A DNA stretch of 34,564 nucleotides from a virus. Location of the stretch: positions 1 to 34,564 of the IMG/VR virus record IMGVR_UViG_3300009702_000057; one strand, 5' to 3'. The notes beneath the pieces were generated by a model that searched no databases, was not told the origin of the DNA, and saw only the letters and a list, made by a program, of their open reading frames with translations. Shown here piece after piece: positions 12,449 to 21,443 of this stretch (within the stretch, counting starts at the first letter, position 1; each line of letters opens with the position of its first letter). The translations under genes were made by a program, and so were the position numbers.

Positions 12449-13604
12449 ATGGATTTCACCTCTTTCAGTGAAGCCCCTGATATCTTCCACTTCTGGACGT
12501 GTATCTCCGTACTCGTCGGCGCCGCCCGCCGCAATGTCTTCATAGACCAGTTCCATTTCAAATGGACGCCGAATTTCTACATCGTATTCGTAGGCCCGCC
12601 CGGCGTTGTAACCAAATCCACCACTATCCGTATCGGCACCCGCATCCTCCGCGCCGTTCCGCATATCAAATTCGGTCCCCAGAGTATGACCTGGCAAGGT
12701 CTCATGACTGGTCTAAGCGAAGCTCTAGTCGGGCAGAAAGACCCTGAAGGCAACATCCGTAAAGTCAGTTGCATCACCTGTACAGTCTCAGAACTCGGTA
12801 CATTCCTGCGCCCCGCCGACACGGAGCTAACTTCCTTCCTAATCGACCTATGGGACGGAGCCGAGGGCGTATGGACCCGGCATCTTAAAAACGAGGAATA
12901 CGTGTTGGAAAATCCCTGGATCAACCTGATCGGAGCTACCACACCGAGCTGGCTTAAATCAAACTTCCCCGACAGCTTGATAGGCGGCGGGCTGACAGCC
13001 CGAGTGATCTTCATCTTCGCGGATAAGAAACGGAAAAGCGTGGCCTACCCCGGCTTAGAAATCGACCGGGACGCCTATAAAGCGAAGCAGCGGACGCTTG
13101 TGTCCGATCTTAAGATCATCGCTCAGCTACAAGGGGAGTTCAAATTCACCGCGGAGGCGCGAGAATGGGGCCACCACTGGTACGACACTCTGCTCGATAC
13201 AGTGCCGAAGGACCGGGAAGCCACCTGGCAAGATGACTTCTGTTACCGCAAGCAAACCCACCTACACAAGCTAGCTATGGTCCTCTCTCTCGCGCAGAAA
13301 AATGAGTTGATACTGGAGCTAGAGAACCTCCAGCTAGCTGATAAGCTCCTAGCTAGTCGAGAAGGATATGCACAAGGTTTTCAAATCAATCACCCAGCCT
13401 ACCTCGTCGAAGAATATGGAAAATCTGCTAGCTTTCCTTCATATCTTCCACGAGCTCCCATATGTAAAACTCTACCGCCATGCGATGTTGTCGATGAACC
13501 CGAAAGACTTCCAAGAGGCAGTGGACTCAGCAATCCATGCCCAGTTTCTCCGTGTGGAGAAGCGAGGAAAGGAAGTCTTCTTCGTAGAAAGGAGACGAGG
13601 ATGA
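12449..13604 (+). CDS. DUF3987-like ATPase, apparently frameshifted (about 384 aa if joined)
   Basis: ATG 12449 has AAAGG close upstream. Walker A-like GPPGVVTKST lies at residues 49-58, followed by the TVSELGTFL segment, LIDLWDGAEGVWT, and NPWINLIGATTPSWL with GGGLTARVIFIF, all typical of DUF3987-like phage ATPases related to primase-helicases. The frame that starts at 12449 stays open to 14071, but after about 13355 its sequence turns into Pro/Ser/Arg-rich shadow sequence. A +1 frame (open from 13353 to TGA 13604) instead carries the expected winged-helix end: EKDMHKVFKSI, LLAFLHIF, and VEKRGKEVFFVERR. A +1 shift or a one-base error at about 13355-13367 joins them. The start may also be upstream: in-frame codons giving QDWLKGY precede the ATG but are preceded by TAG 12425. 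Confidence 0.7.
13353..13370 (+). other. Apparent +1 frameshift site in the DUF3987-like ATPase
   Basis: The upstream frame reads up to AGT-CGA (13355-13360); the downstream frame reads GAG AAG GAT ATG CAC AAG from 13359. The last stop in the downstream frame is TAG 13350-13352, so the shift must lie after it. No classical slippery site is evident. Confidence 0.6.
13588..13594 (+). promoter_or_regulatory. Ribosome binding site that defines the next gene
   Basis: AAAGGAG (13588-13594) lies 6 bases before ATG 13601. It shows that the Myb/SANT-like part of the long open frame is a separate gene and not the C-terminus of the ATPase. Confidence 0.7.
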
Positions 13605-14071
13605 CGGCAGGCAAAGCCAGCTGGTCGCCAGCCGAGGACAAAGAGTTGTGCAGGTTGGTGTCAGAGGGTCTTAACTTCGCAGAAATCGCGGGCATCATCA
13701 ACCGTACCCGGCGGCAAATAGAATACAGGTGGAAGCGATTGGAGGAAGGCTTACAGAGCGGTGTGGAGGAAATAAAACTAACCGCTCCCGAGTTCATCGA
13801 AACGCTGCTGCTGCCGCGGCCGCCCCACACCATTCTATACTTGGTAGGAAACCTCGCCTTGGCAAGGCAGGCCAAGTCTACGGCAGGGAAGCAGATAGAC
13901 CAACTAGGGGAGCTGGTCTACCACGCCTACCAGCGAGGCATTGGCACGCCCCTGCAGCGGCGGACCAGCTCCCCTGTATCTAAGGAGTACCTATTCCTTG
14001 TCCGAGCTGTGCTGGACCAGCCTCAGTTTGACTTCCTACAGGCCCAAAAGCAGTATCTTGCAAATCAATAA
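13601..14071 (+). CDS. Myb/SANT-like DNA-binding protein, 156 aa
   Basis: ATG 13601 makes an ATGA overlap with the stop of the corrected ATPase frame (TGA 13602-13604). Residues about 7-46 have the SANT/Myb-like pattern W-x2-AED-x-EL-x2-LV-x-EG, then a short helix ending EIAGIINRT, then RRQIEYRWKRL, with Trp9 and Trp41 in the expected places: a helix-turn-helix that probably binds DNA. The C-terminal 100 residues are not recognised. This is the last gene of the early operon and its end overlaps the late operon's last gene on the other strand by 92 bases. It could be a regulator, but its target cannot be seen. Confidence 0.65.
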   Translation: MTAGKASWSPAEDKELCRLVSEGLNFAEIAGIINRTRRQIEYRWKRLEEGLQSGVEEIKLTAPEFIETLLLPRPPHTILYLVGNLALARQAKSTAGKQIDQLGELVYHAYQRGIGTPLQRRTSSPVSKEYLFLVRAVLDQPQFDFLQAQKQYLANQ

Positions 14072-16919
14072 AGCCCTTCGCGAGCAAGAAGGAATGCAAA
14101 GTCTTGATCATCTGCCACTTTTGCTGGGCTGTCTTAGGTTTAGATAGCAGGTCCAACATAGCTTGCTTGTCGTCGATAGCTGCTAGCAGCAGATCTTTCC
14201 TGCTCTGCAAAGGCACCTTTCTGACTATAAGACGGAAGAAGCGAGAGACCGCCCCGGCAGCCACCAGCGTCTGGCCGCCGAGCGCCCTACCTATATCTGT
14301 ACCAAGCCGCGCGCCGGCAAGCTGAGCCATGAGATTAGTTATCATACTAACCGAGTCACTGACATCTAGCGTATCAGTCAGACCGAAGGTTTTAGTATCC
14401 TCCACAACCCGTTCCATCAACGCCCGCATCCGATCCAACTCCACAGTCGTAGCCAACCCTGTCCGCTTCAAAACCTCCGCGACAGAAATACCGCCGGGCT
14501 GAGTTTTGTCGAACATACTGGACAGGTATTTCTCCGCGGAGAAGTTCTGCACGTCGCCGGCGCGTAAAAAAACACTGTCGAAGATCGCCCTCCGCAAACC
14601 CCGGACTGCTTCCTCGCCGCCGCGGCGATTAGCCACTGTGCGCAGGCGCTTGATGTCCGTAAACGGCGACGGTCCACGCAATGCCCGATCCACCACGACT
14701 GTAGGATTCTCCACTCCCGCCACCTTCGCAATAATAGACCTCTCAAGCTCTGCCTGCTTAGCTTCCACCCTGCTTGTAAGCCCGTCAAACAGCTTCTGAG
14801 CCTTCACCGCTGAAGTCAAGTCTTTCCTCACCTGCATTGGCATCGCGCCGATGATACCAGCGAAATCCTTCCTGAAGCGGCGCAATCTATTCACACTGAA
14901 CAGCCCTGTGTTTGGATCAATAATCTTGCTGGAAGCAAACAGCCGGAAGAAGGTCTCTTGGATTGTAAACAAATCTTCCCCGGCTTGCGTCGCCCGGTTT
15001 ATAGCTTCCTGGTTGCCAGTAGTCTTAGCCACCTGCAAACCGAACGTCGCCACGTCATTAAGCTGCTTCACCCGTAGCATACCTACGTCCCGCCCCGGCG
15101 AGAAGGCCCGGGTAAGTAGTAGCTCCGGCGGGATAGCGGCGCCGCCCGAGGGTAGCTTGGACACACCAAACTTAGCAAACGAGCGGGTGAATACATCAGA
15201 GATAGCTGTAGTAAGCGCGCGAGCGGCGCTGGACTGCGGGTTGTTGAGGCTTTTCTCCAAATCCCGCTCCACTGACTTACCCAGGAAGGTCAAAGCACTG
15301 GCCAATCTAGCTTTCCCTTTACTAGCAGCCGCCCGTGCATCCTCGAACAAGCTGGTACGCAGGTTAAATAGATCGCGGGCGGTGGTCGTAGGATCGCCCA
15401 GCACTGCCTCGCCGGTATTAGCTTTCTGTAGCTGCCGCTCCGTAAGCAGCCCTATAAATTTCTCTACATCTTTAATCGCAGGCGGGAGGGTTTCCCCAGT
15501 GAAGAAACGTGTATTGCCTAGCATCCCAAAGGCAGCTATGGTGTTGGTAATTGTTCTAGTATCCTCCTTAGGAACCTTCGCATATAGCTGCCCTTCCACC
15601 TTCCGGGCGTCCCGCAGCGTCTGCTCTGCAATTTGCTGTTCCTGTGCGCTGAGAGCCGCCCGAGCTCGGCTGATACCAATGTCAGTCTTATTAAGCGTAA
15701 ACTGTCCTCGGAGCGCTCGCACCTCGGCCCGCGCTGCGTTCAGCTTATTCATCAAGGCGGACTCCAGCACAGCTTTCCGTATCTCAGCCGAGGCAGCCTT
15801 CGCCACCGACCGCGGGCTAACCCCATCCTCGATATCTCTGGCAATAGCAAGTGCCTTGTTAGCATCCTGTTCGATACTCTGCGCCTGTCCTTTGGCAAAA
15901 TTCTCATCCACTCGGACCAAAGATGAAACTATCTGCCTGAATGTCCGACTGCCTGTCACATGCACAGGTGTCCCAGGGAGCCCACGCTTGATAGCATCAG
16001 CTAGCTTCGCTGTCACTACCGCGGGATCCTCGCCGTTCTCAATAAAAGCCTTCTCAAGCCGCTTTGCAGTATCCGCTGCCACACCCGCTGGCCGGAGTTT
16101 ACTGAACAAGCTGAGGCCGTACTTAGATGCAAACTCTGCCGCTTTCACAGGAACGGCTCCAATAGCAGGGCTGGCGACCACCGCTCCTAGTTGCAACAGC
16201 TTATTATCAGGAGCCACAGTCGTAGCGCCGCCCAGTGCTGCTGCAGCCAGCGCCGACGCCTTAATATCTAGCGCCGCGGTGAGCTTCGGGTGCACCCGCG
16301 CACTTTCCACTGCCTGATTGAATGTCTTAGCTAGGAATTTCGACCCTAGCAGCTTCTCGAAAGTCTGCACCCCCGCCTTGGCGGCGGCGCCCGGCAGGAA
16401 AGCAAACGGCACCGCGCTAGTGAATAGCTCAGTGCCAGCGAACAAGCCGCGCAATTTAGGTGAGATGTCCTCGGCGCGGGGCACCTGCAACTCTCGTCGC
16501 AGGAACTCCGCTACAGGTAGCGTAGCCGCTCCTGCCGCCGCTCCTAAAGCCACAGCAGCCGGACCCGTTAGAGATGTAAGTAGTGCTGTCGTAACACCCA
16601 CTCCGACTGGCAAGTTATCTAGGATACCTGACAGAACGGCCTCTCCTGCCACTTTGAAGGGATTTTCCTCGATACTGCCCGGCACTCGACTATTAAGTTC
16701 GTCGAGCGTGAAACTGCTCTTAGGCTGCACCGTGGCGGGGACGCGGCTTTCGATAGTCTGCGAGCTAGCACCTAGCAGTGTCGGATCGGCAACCGTAGGA
16801 AATGGCGTGGCAGGCATCGCTGGTGCAGCTGGCACCGCTGCCGCCGGCGGAGGAGCCGTAGCAGAGCTTAGATTCTTGGTTCTTCTATTCAGTTCTTCTA
16901 AACTAAACTTACTGGCCAT
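13980..16919 (-). CDS. Large internal virion (ejection) protein, 979 aa
   Basis: This is the last and longest gene of the late operon. The Ala/Leu-rich, mainly helical protein has two similar N-terminal segments (FSLEELNRR at about 5-13 and FTLDELNSR at about 72-80), a hydrophobic region (about 95-135, with GVGVTTALL and AAVALGAAAGAATL) and long coiled helices after residue 330. This fits the large internal proteins that podoviruses eject to form a channel across the host envelope; the class is inferred from composition and position. The start ATG 16919 follows the previous TAG with no gap, in the same frame, and has only a weak ribosome binding site. The 3' end overlaps the early operon. Confidence 0.65.
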   Translation of the reverse strand: MASKFSLEELNRRTKNLSSATAPPPAAAVPAAPAMPATPFPTVADPTLLGASSQTIESRVPATVQPKSSFTLDELNSRVPGSIEENPFKVAGEAVLSGILDNLPVGVGVTTALLTSLTGPAAVALGAAAGAATLPVAEFLRRELQVPRAEDISPKLRGLFAGTELFTSAVPFAFLPGAAAKAGVQTFEKLLGSKFLAKTFNQAVESARVHPKLTAALDIKASALAAAALGGATTVAPDNKLLQLGAVVASPAIGAVPVKAAEFASKYGLSLFSKLRPAGVAADTAKRLEKAFIENGEDPAVVTAKLADAIKRGLPGTPVHVTGSRTFRQIVSSLVRVDENFAKGQAQSIEQDANKALAIARDIEDGVSPRSVAKAASAEIRKAVLESALMNKLNAARAEVRALRGQFTLNKTDIGISRARAALSAQEQQIAEQTLRDARKVEGQLYAKVPKEDTRTITNTIAAFGMLGNTRFFTGETLPPAIKDVEKFIGLLTERQLQKANTGEAVLGDPTTTARDLFNLRTSLFEDARAAASKGKARLASALTFLGKSVERDLEKSLNNPQSSAARALTTAISDVFTRSFAKFGVSKLPSGGAAIPPELLLTRAFSPGRDVGMLRVKQLNDVATFGLQVAKTTGNQEAINRATQAGEDLFTIQETFFRLFASSKIIDPNTGLFSVNRLRRFRKDFAGIIGAMPMQVRKDLTSAVKAQKLFDGLTSRVEAKQAELERSIIAKVAGVENPTVVVDRALRGPSPFTDIKRLRTVANRRGGEEAVRGLRRAIFDSVFLRAGDVQNFSAEKYLSSMFDKTQPGGISVAEVLKRTGLATTVELDRMRALMERVVEDTKTFGLTDTLDVSDSVSMITNLMAQLAGARLGTDIGRALGGQTLVAAGAVSRFFRLIVRKVPLQSRKDLLLAAIDDKQAMLDLLSKPKTAQQKWQMIKTLHSFLLAKGFIDLQDTAFGPVGSQTEAGPAQLGQGIGTP

Positions 16920-18089
16920 CTACCCATTAAACCCCAACTGGTCCAGGCGCTGCTGGAACGCGCTTTTCGCCTCTGGCGACAGGCTATCTATCAAATCGGG
17001 GAACTTATTAGCGTTAGCCTTGAATACTTGCACGTCCTCTGGAGTGAATCGACTGATCTGTTCTGCTGTAAGCTTGTCAGTGAACCCCGTGCCATTGAGT
17101 GCAGTTTGAATGTCTGTCAGTAAGCTCTGAGCTCTTAGCAGCTTCCCTACCAATTTATCCTTCGTAGCTCCCGTTTGTGTCACCGGCAACTGCTGCTGGA
17201 TATTATTAATAACTTGCTCTGTCAGCCCACGTAGCGACCGGAAGTCAGCTACCGCCTCGGTGACGTTTGTATAAGGAGAGTTGGGTGTAGGAAGCAATTG
17301 ATTTAGCTGTTCCTGACTTATAATACCCCTGGTACCAAACTCATTAACAGGCCGCACCAGGACGTTCTTAGCGTTTATTCCAAAAGCTATCAAAGCCTGC
17401 ACATCTCGTATCTGTTTGGCATCTGCGGGCGGTCCGCCGAAAAGCTCGGAAGTCTTATTTGCAAGATCAAAAGAGAAAGCACCACCTCCGGTGACACTCT
17501 CTAAGTCAAGACCCTGAGGTATAACAGTTCCTTTAACAGCTTGCCCCAGCGGAGCCGGCACGCCAGCCGCTCCCTGTGCAGCAGCTAGCTTCCCTTGCGA
17601 CACAGCCAAGTTAGCAGCGGAGATCATATCTGCGAACCGCTGCTGCTTCAAAGCGTTCTCTCGGTCGATAGCAGCTTGCTCTAGTTTTCTTCGCTGCTCA
17701 TCTTGCTGCTGCTGCAAGACAGCTTGCTGGCCGCCTGCAGCCGCGCCCGCTGCCAGAGCACCGCCCAATCCCCGATTATTAAGCAGCGCAATCGCCGCTG
17801 CCGCTATTGCAGCCTGCACGTCTGGCCGTTCCAGCAAGTTAGGAGACTGAGGTTGTACAGGAATAGGCTGTATACCAGGGGTGAAATTGGGGACTACTAC
17901 CTGTCCTCCGGCCGGAGCTTCCGGCGCAGGCGCGGGCGCAGCTGCTACTGGTACAGTAGGAGCGGCCGGCACGGCCGGGGCTGGCGCCGCTGCAAACTGC
18001 CCAATACTTGCAGCGTTCAAAGCCGATGGATTGATGTCGATGCTAGGGACAATAGGCACAGATCTCCTAGTCGTGGTAGGTGGCGGCAT
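16920..18089 (-). CDS. Ala/Pro-rich virion protein, 389 aa
   Basis: AAAGGAG precedes ATG 18089. The N-terminal 90 residues are Pro/Ala/Val-rich and probably disordered, then comes an Ala/Gly helix pair (about 90-120), a Gln/Arg coiled coil (about 125-160) and a C-terminal helical domain (about 230-389). No family is recognised. Its place among the structural genes and its composition suggest an internal virion protein working with the 979-aa protein that follows it with zero gap. Confidence 0.55.
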   Translation of the reverse strand: MPPPTTTRRSVPIVPSIDINPSALNAASIGQFAAAPAPAVPAAPTVPVAAAPAPAPEAPAGGQVVVPNFTPGIQPIPVQPQSPNLLERPDVQAAIAAAAIALLNNRGLGGALAAGAAAGGQQAVLQQQQDEQRRKLEQAAIDRENALKQQRFADMISAANLAVSQGKLAAAQGAAGVPAPLGQAVKGTVIPQGLDLESVTGGGAFSFDLANKTSELFGGPPADAKQIRDVQALIAFGINAKNVLVRPVNEFGTRGIISQEQLNQLLPTPNSPYTNVTEAVADFRSLRGLTEQVINNIQQQLPVTQTGATKDKLVGKLLRAQSLLTDIQTALNGTGFTDKLTAEQISRFTPEDVQVFKANANKFPDLIDSLSPEAKSAFQQRLDQLGFNG

Positions 18090-18127
18090 TATATCTCCTT
18101 TCCTAGGCGCCAGCGCCCCGACGCCCG

Positions 18128-19723
18128 CTACAGTTTGACCGTGAAGGGTTTAGCTCTGCCTGAGATAAGACTACCAAGAGGCGAAAGGCCCGCTGCCGCC
18201 GGAGCCGTGCCACGGCCAAGCAATCCAAGCAACACATTGATGTCCTGGATATTCGTCGGTCGGCTTCCTGGCAATGACACACCTCGCGGTGGAGAGAAGG
18301 TTGGCTCAGAGAGCAAGTTAGAGATGGAACCTAGCGCCTGTAGGATAGTACTCCGCGTGTTGATGTCCTCTGCCCGTCGCGTCGCCGCCTTGGCTGCCGC
18401 TGTAGCTTTCTTGGCTGCCGCCTCGGCTTTACTTCCCGCCGGTCTGTTAGGTTTCGGCGGCGGCGGTGGTGGCGGAGCCTGTCGTATAGGACTAACCGCT
18501 GCACCCTGATCGGTCGGCGAGGGTGGACTACCTTTCCCCAGTGCTATATTAAGAACCGCAAGTACCTGATCATCATTCCCTCCGGCACGTCGTAGCGCCT
18601 GTATCTGGTTATTTATCTCATTCTGCCTCTCTGGGGGAAGCAGCTTTAGCGCCTGCGTGGATGCAACAATAGCCTGATTGAGAGCTATACGTCTATTAGC
18701 CTCTCCTACGCCAGCGGGAGTCAAGTTAGCTGTAGGCTCTGGCGCGGCCGGGGCTGGCGCTGCAGGAGCGGCTGGGATAAAACCACGCTGTGGCGCAGCT
18801 TCATTACTTACCGTTGGTACTGCTAGTGGTTGTGTGATAGGCGTAAGATTGCCCTGGCCTCGCTGTGGAGAGGCTTCCGTACTCTGGGTTGGAGGTACCG
18901 CTAGTGGCACTGGAATAGAGGTAAGGTTACCAGGGCCTTGCTGCGTCGCAGCCTCGGTGCTCTGATTTTGCGGTGTTTGTGGGAGTAGGCTGGGGATAGG
19001 TGCTGTTAGACTTGGGACAACTACGGTAGGAGCTAGCTGTGCAGGCGCTGTCTGTGTGACAGGAGCTGGCTGTACGGGTGCTACCACGGCTGTCGGGGGC
19101 GCAGGAAGCTGTCCTGGAGCAACTGGGGCTCCCGGCGCCAACTGCACACCTGTACTAGCTCCCAGTGGGGGAGTTTCAGGTAGAGCCTGAGACGCTATCT
19201 CTGGCTTCGGCGGCGGTGGTGGCGGAGCTAGCGCTGCATCAAGCTGCTGTTGTCGCCGCAGCCCCGCCAAGATTTTCACTGGATTAAGACCCACTAGTAG
19301 CTGCTGGCTCACCACTTTCTTCTTCTGATCCAGCGTAGCTACGCCCTTGAGCATATTATTAAAAGCATCCTGGGATAGATTATTCTCCTGCCCGAGCAAT
19401 GCCTGTCGAAGGATAGGATCCTTTAGAAGGTTTACAATCTCAGCCAGGGCTTTCGTTTCCGGTGTCTCAACACTGCCTGTTCCCGGCAGATTGGCTACAA
19501 ACCTTCCCACCTGAGCTATATCCACCCCATCAGCCGCGAGACTCTGGATGATCTGCTGTTTCTGCGCCGCACTGAGAGACTTTTTCAGCCCAACCTTAAC
19601 CCCAGCTGTAAGAAAGCCTGGAAATATCTTGGCCACAGCCCTCCGGACTGTCCTGCTTTTCTTGATAGCTCTCAGGACCGCATCAAAAGCCGCGATCTGT
19701 CCCGTGTTAGCTTGCTGTGCCAT
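18128..19723 (-). CDS. Pro-rich virion protein with internal repeats, 531 aa
   Basis: I start at ATG 19723 (GTG 19726 lies just before) after GGAGG. An N-terminal helical domain (residues about 5-165) has a basic segment KKSRTVRRAVAK. Then comes a long Pro/Ala/Gln linker with polyproline APPPPPP at about 166 and again later, and a tandem repeat of about 26 residues with QSTEA-x2-QxGxGNLT. The C-terminus is an Ala/Lys coiled region and a final helical segment. Probably a flexible internal or tail-associated structural protein; no family recognised. The TAG stop precedes the next gene by 38 bases. Confidence 0.55.
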   Translation of the reverse strand: MAQQANTGQIAAFDAVLRAIKKSRTVRRAVAKIFPGFLTAGVKVGLKKSLSAAQKQQIIQSLAADGVDIAQVGRFVANLPGTGSVETPETKALAEIVNLLKDPILRQALLGQENNLSQDAFNNMLKGVATLDQKKKVVSQQLLVGLNPVKILAGLRRQQQLDAALAPPPPPPKPEIASQALPETPPLGASTGVQLAPGAPVAPGQLPAPPTAVVAPVQPAPVTQTAPAQLAPTVVVPSLTAPIPSLLPQTPQNQSTEAATQQGPGNLTSIPVPLAVPPTQSTEASPQRGQGNLTPITQPLAVPTVSNEAAPQRGFIPAAPAAPAPAAPEPTANLTPAGVGEANRRIALNQAIVASTQALKLLPPERQNEINNQIQALRRAGGNDDQVLAVLNIALGKGSPPSPTDQGAAVSPIRQAPPPPPPPKPNRPAGSKAEAAAKKATAAAKAATRRAEDINTRSTILQALGSISNLLSEPTFSPPRGVSLPGSRPTNIQDINVLLGLLGRGTAPAAAGLSPLGSLISGRAKPFTVKL

Positions 19724-19737
19724 CACTGCACCTCCGG

Positions 19738-20601
19738 CTACGCCGCTATAGCGGAAAGGATAGAACCGATAACACTACCTCCAAAACCTTCCGCGCCACC
19801 GATGCCCAACGGCACCGAGCCAAGCAGCCCCAGCCCGGCGACTGTCGAGAGTGGAGAGGCCGAGCTAGAAGTATCACTCCTAGTATTCGAGACGCCGCCG
19901 GGGAACCCAAACGCCACATTAGCCGCCGCCTGAGCCGGACTGAAAGCAAGCAACTGCTGCTGGCCGAACCTCTGTGCCAACTCCAACAACTGCTGTGTCT
20001 GCAACTGCCTAGCCTGCTGGCCCACCGACGACAATAGCTGCGTCGGCAACAAGGAAGACTGGAGCACACTGGGTGCAAAAGCCAGTCCTCGCGTCGCTTG
20101 CTGGAGAGCGTTCTGGAAGTTGGCGTTAACCAAGTTCGCACTTGTATCTCCAACCTGGCGCAGCAAGTCCCTGGTAGCCAAGCCCTCTAACACTCTGCCC
20201 CGGCTACCACCTGCCTGCCCAGCCAGCCCTTCGCTCAGCCTGATGTTAGGTAGCACTTTCTGCGTGAAAGTCTCCGTGAGAGGCCGGATCGCTGCGTCGA
20301 TGCTTCCCTGCAAGCCGGGATTTGCCTCGGGCGACAGCGCCGGGCCGAACAGGAAGTTCTGGAAATTTAACGCATTGCCAATCGAAGGTGTGACACCGGC
20401 CGCCGTGGCCGCAGCTGCTTGCTGTCCCGCTGTCTCGAAAGGATTAAAACCGGGGATGGTAGAGAATGGAAACTGCTGTAGCGGCGTCTGTCCGAACTTG
20501 GTAAGAATCGGCGTGATAGGATTCAAGATCGCTTGCTGTTCTGGCGTCAGTTGTTGCACAGTCCGTGTAGTACCGCCGCCGGATCCACCACCTAGACTCA
20601 T
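19738..20601 (-). CDS. Phage virion structural protein, 287 aa
   Basis: After a Gly-rich N-terminus the protein is Gln/Ala/Leu-rich and helical. The segment KVLPNIRLSEGLAGQAGGSR (about 116-135), followed by GLATRDLL, resembles a conserved motif in structural proteins encoded in podovirus tail/internal protein clusters. The Ala/Gly-rich hydrophobic tail (about 255-287) could interact with membrane. The start codon shares one base with the previous stop (TAATG). Role inferred from context. Confidence 0.6.
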   Translation of the reverse strand: MSLGGGSGGGTTRTVQQLTPEQQAILNPITPILTKFGQTPLQQFPFSTIPGFNPFETAGQQAAAATAAGVTPSIGNALNFQNFLFGPALSPEANPGLQGSIDAAIRPLTETFTQKVLPNIRLSEGLAGQAGGSRGRVLEGLATRDLLRQVGDTSANLVNANFQNALQQATRGLAFAPSVLQSSLLPTQLLSSVGQQARQLQTQQLLELAQRFGQQQLLAFSPAQAAANVAFGFPGGVSNTRSDTSSSASPLSTVAGLGLLGSVPLGIGGAEGFGGSVIGSILSAIAA

Positions 20602-21413
20602 TATCTACCTCCCCCAAAAGCAGCTCGGCCTACAGGCTCACCGAAGGGTGCCAACCCAGTTGCCCGTCCCTGCGCATCCACGGTAACCACCTTAAGTTGT
20701 CGGCCATTCACTGTTACAATATCTCCTATCCGATGTGCAGACAGCGGCGCCGGTTGCACCGCCGCGGGTGTCTGGCCTGTGATACCTGCCAGGTTCTGCT
20801 GGATAGTAGGCTGTATGGAGGCTATCACTTGGGACGACAGAGCGGGCGACGGGGCCAGAAGATCAGCCAGTTTCTTGACTTTGTTGGTCTGGGCAAGCTG
20901 GGGCGAGACAGTAGGTACTGGCGCCGCCTGCGCCGCTGCCTGCGGCTGCGGCTGGATAGGAGGCGGAGCTGCGGTAAGTTGTGTCAGTGGGGAAGGAAGC
21001 GCAGCCTGCGGCACTTGCACAGGAATACGAAGCGGAGCCGGCGCCGACACTGGCGGCTGTACGGTACCCGCAGGTGCTCGCAATACCTGTTTCTGCTGCA
21101 CCACTGGCACCTGTCCCGTAGACTTCACGGCCACGCTTCCGCCTGGCAACGTACTCTCTGGGTTAAGACGGACTGGCCCTAGCAACAAATCCTTAAAGCT
21201 GCCACCGCCCAATCCTATACCATTCTCACGCAAGATAGCCGACAGGACATCCTGCGGTGCCAAACCCCCACCTAGGAACTGATTTCCCACCACCCCGCCC
21301 GGCTGCGGCGCGAAGGTAAGCGGTAGCGTGCTGCCGAAGCCAGGCACAGCTTGTTGCCGTAGCAACGTGTCCAGCGCCGTAGCAAGCAACGAATTATTCT
21401 GAGGCACGAACAA
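20601..21413 (-). CDS. Pro/Gln-rich virion protein, 270 aa
   Basis: ATG 21413 follows an AGGAG-type site. The N-terminal half carries a helix and a Gly/Leu-rich segment (APQDVLSAILRENGI), then a Pro/Gln/Ala linker (about 110-185), and the C-terminus has a small beta domain with HRIGDIVTVNGRQLKVVTV (about 230-250), SH3-like in appearance. No family recognised. It lies between the GNAT-like gene and the structural gene at 19738, so a tail or internal virion role is likely. Confidence 0.5.
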   Translation of the reverse strand: MFVPQNNSLLATALDTLLRQQAVPGFGSTLPLTFAPQPGGVVGNQFLGGGLAPQDVLSAILRENGIGLGGGSFKDLLLGPVRLNPESTLPGGSVAVKSTGQVPVVQQKQVLRAPAGTVQPPVSAPAPLRIPVQVPQAALPSPLTQLTAAPPPIQPQPQAAAQAAPVPTVSPQLAQTNKVKKLADLLAPSPALSSQVIASIQPTIQQNLAGITGQTPAAVQPAPLSAHRIGDIVTVNGRQLKVVTVDAQGRATGLAPFGEPVGRAAFGGGR

Positions 21414-21443
21414 TCTCCTCTCTCCGCTTCGGGCAGATTCCAG

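Noticed and set aside
12449-14071. A single 540-aa protein
   Set aside because: The middle part is shadow sequence; a +1 frame and a separate start at 13601 explain the region better.
14851-16317. 488-aa plus-strand frame
   Set aside because: It is antisense to the 979-aa virion gene, is Ser/Ala/Leu-biased as expected for a shadow, and lacks a ribosome binding site.
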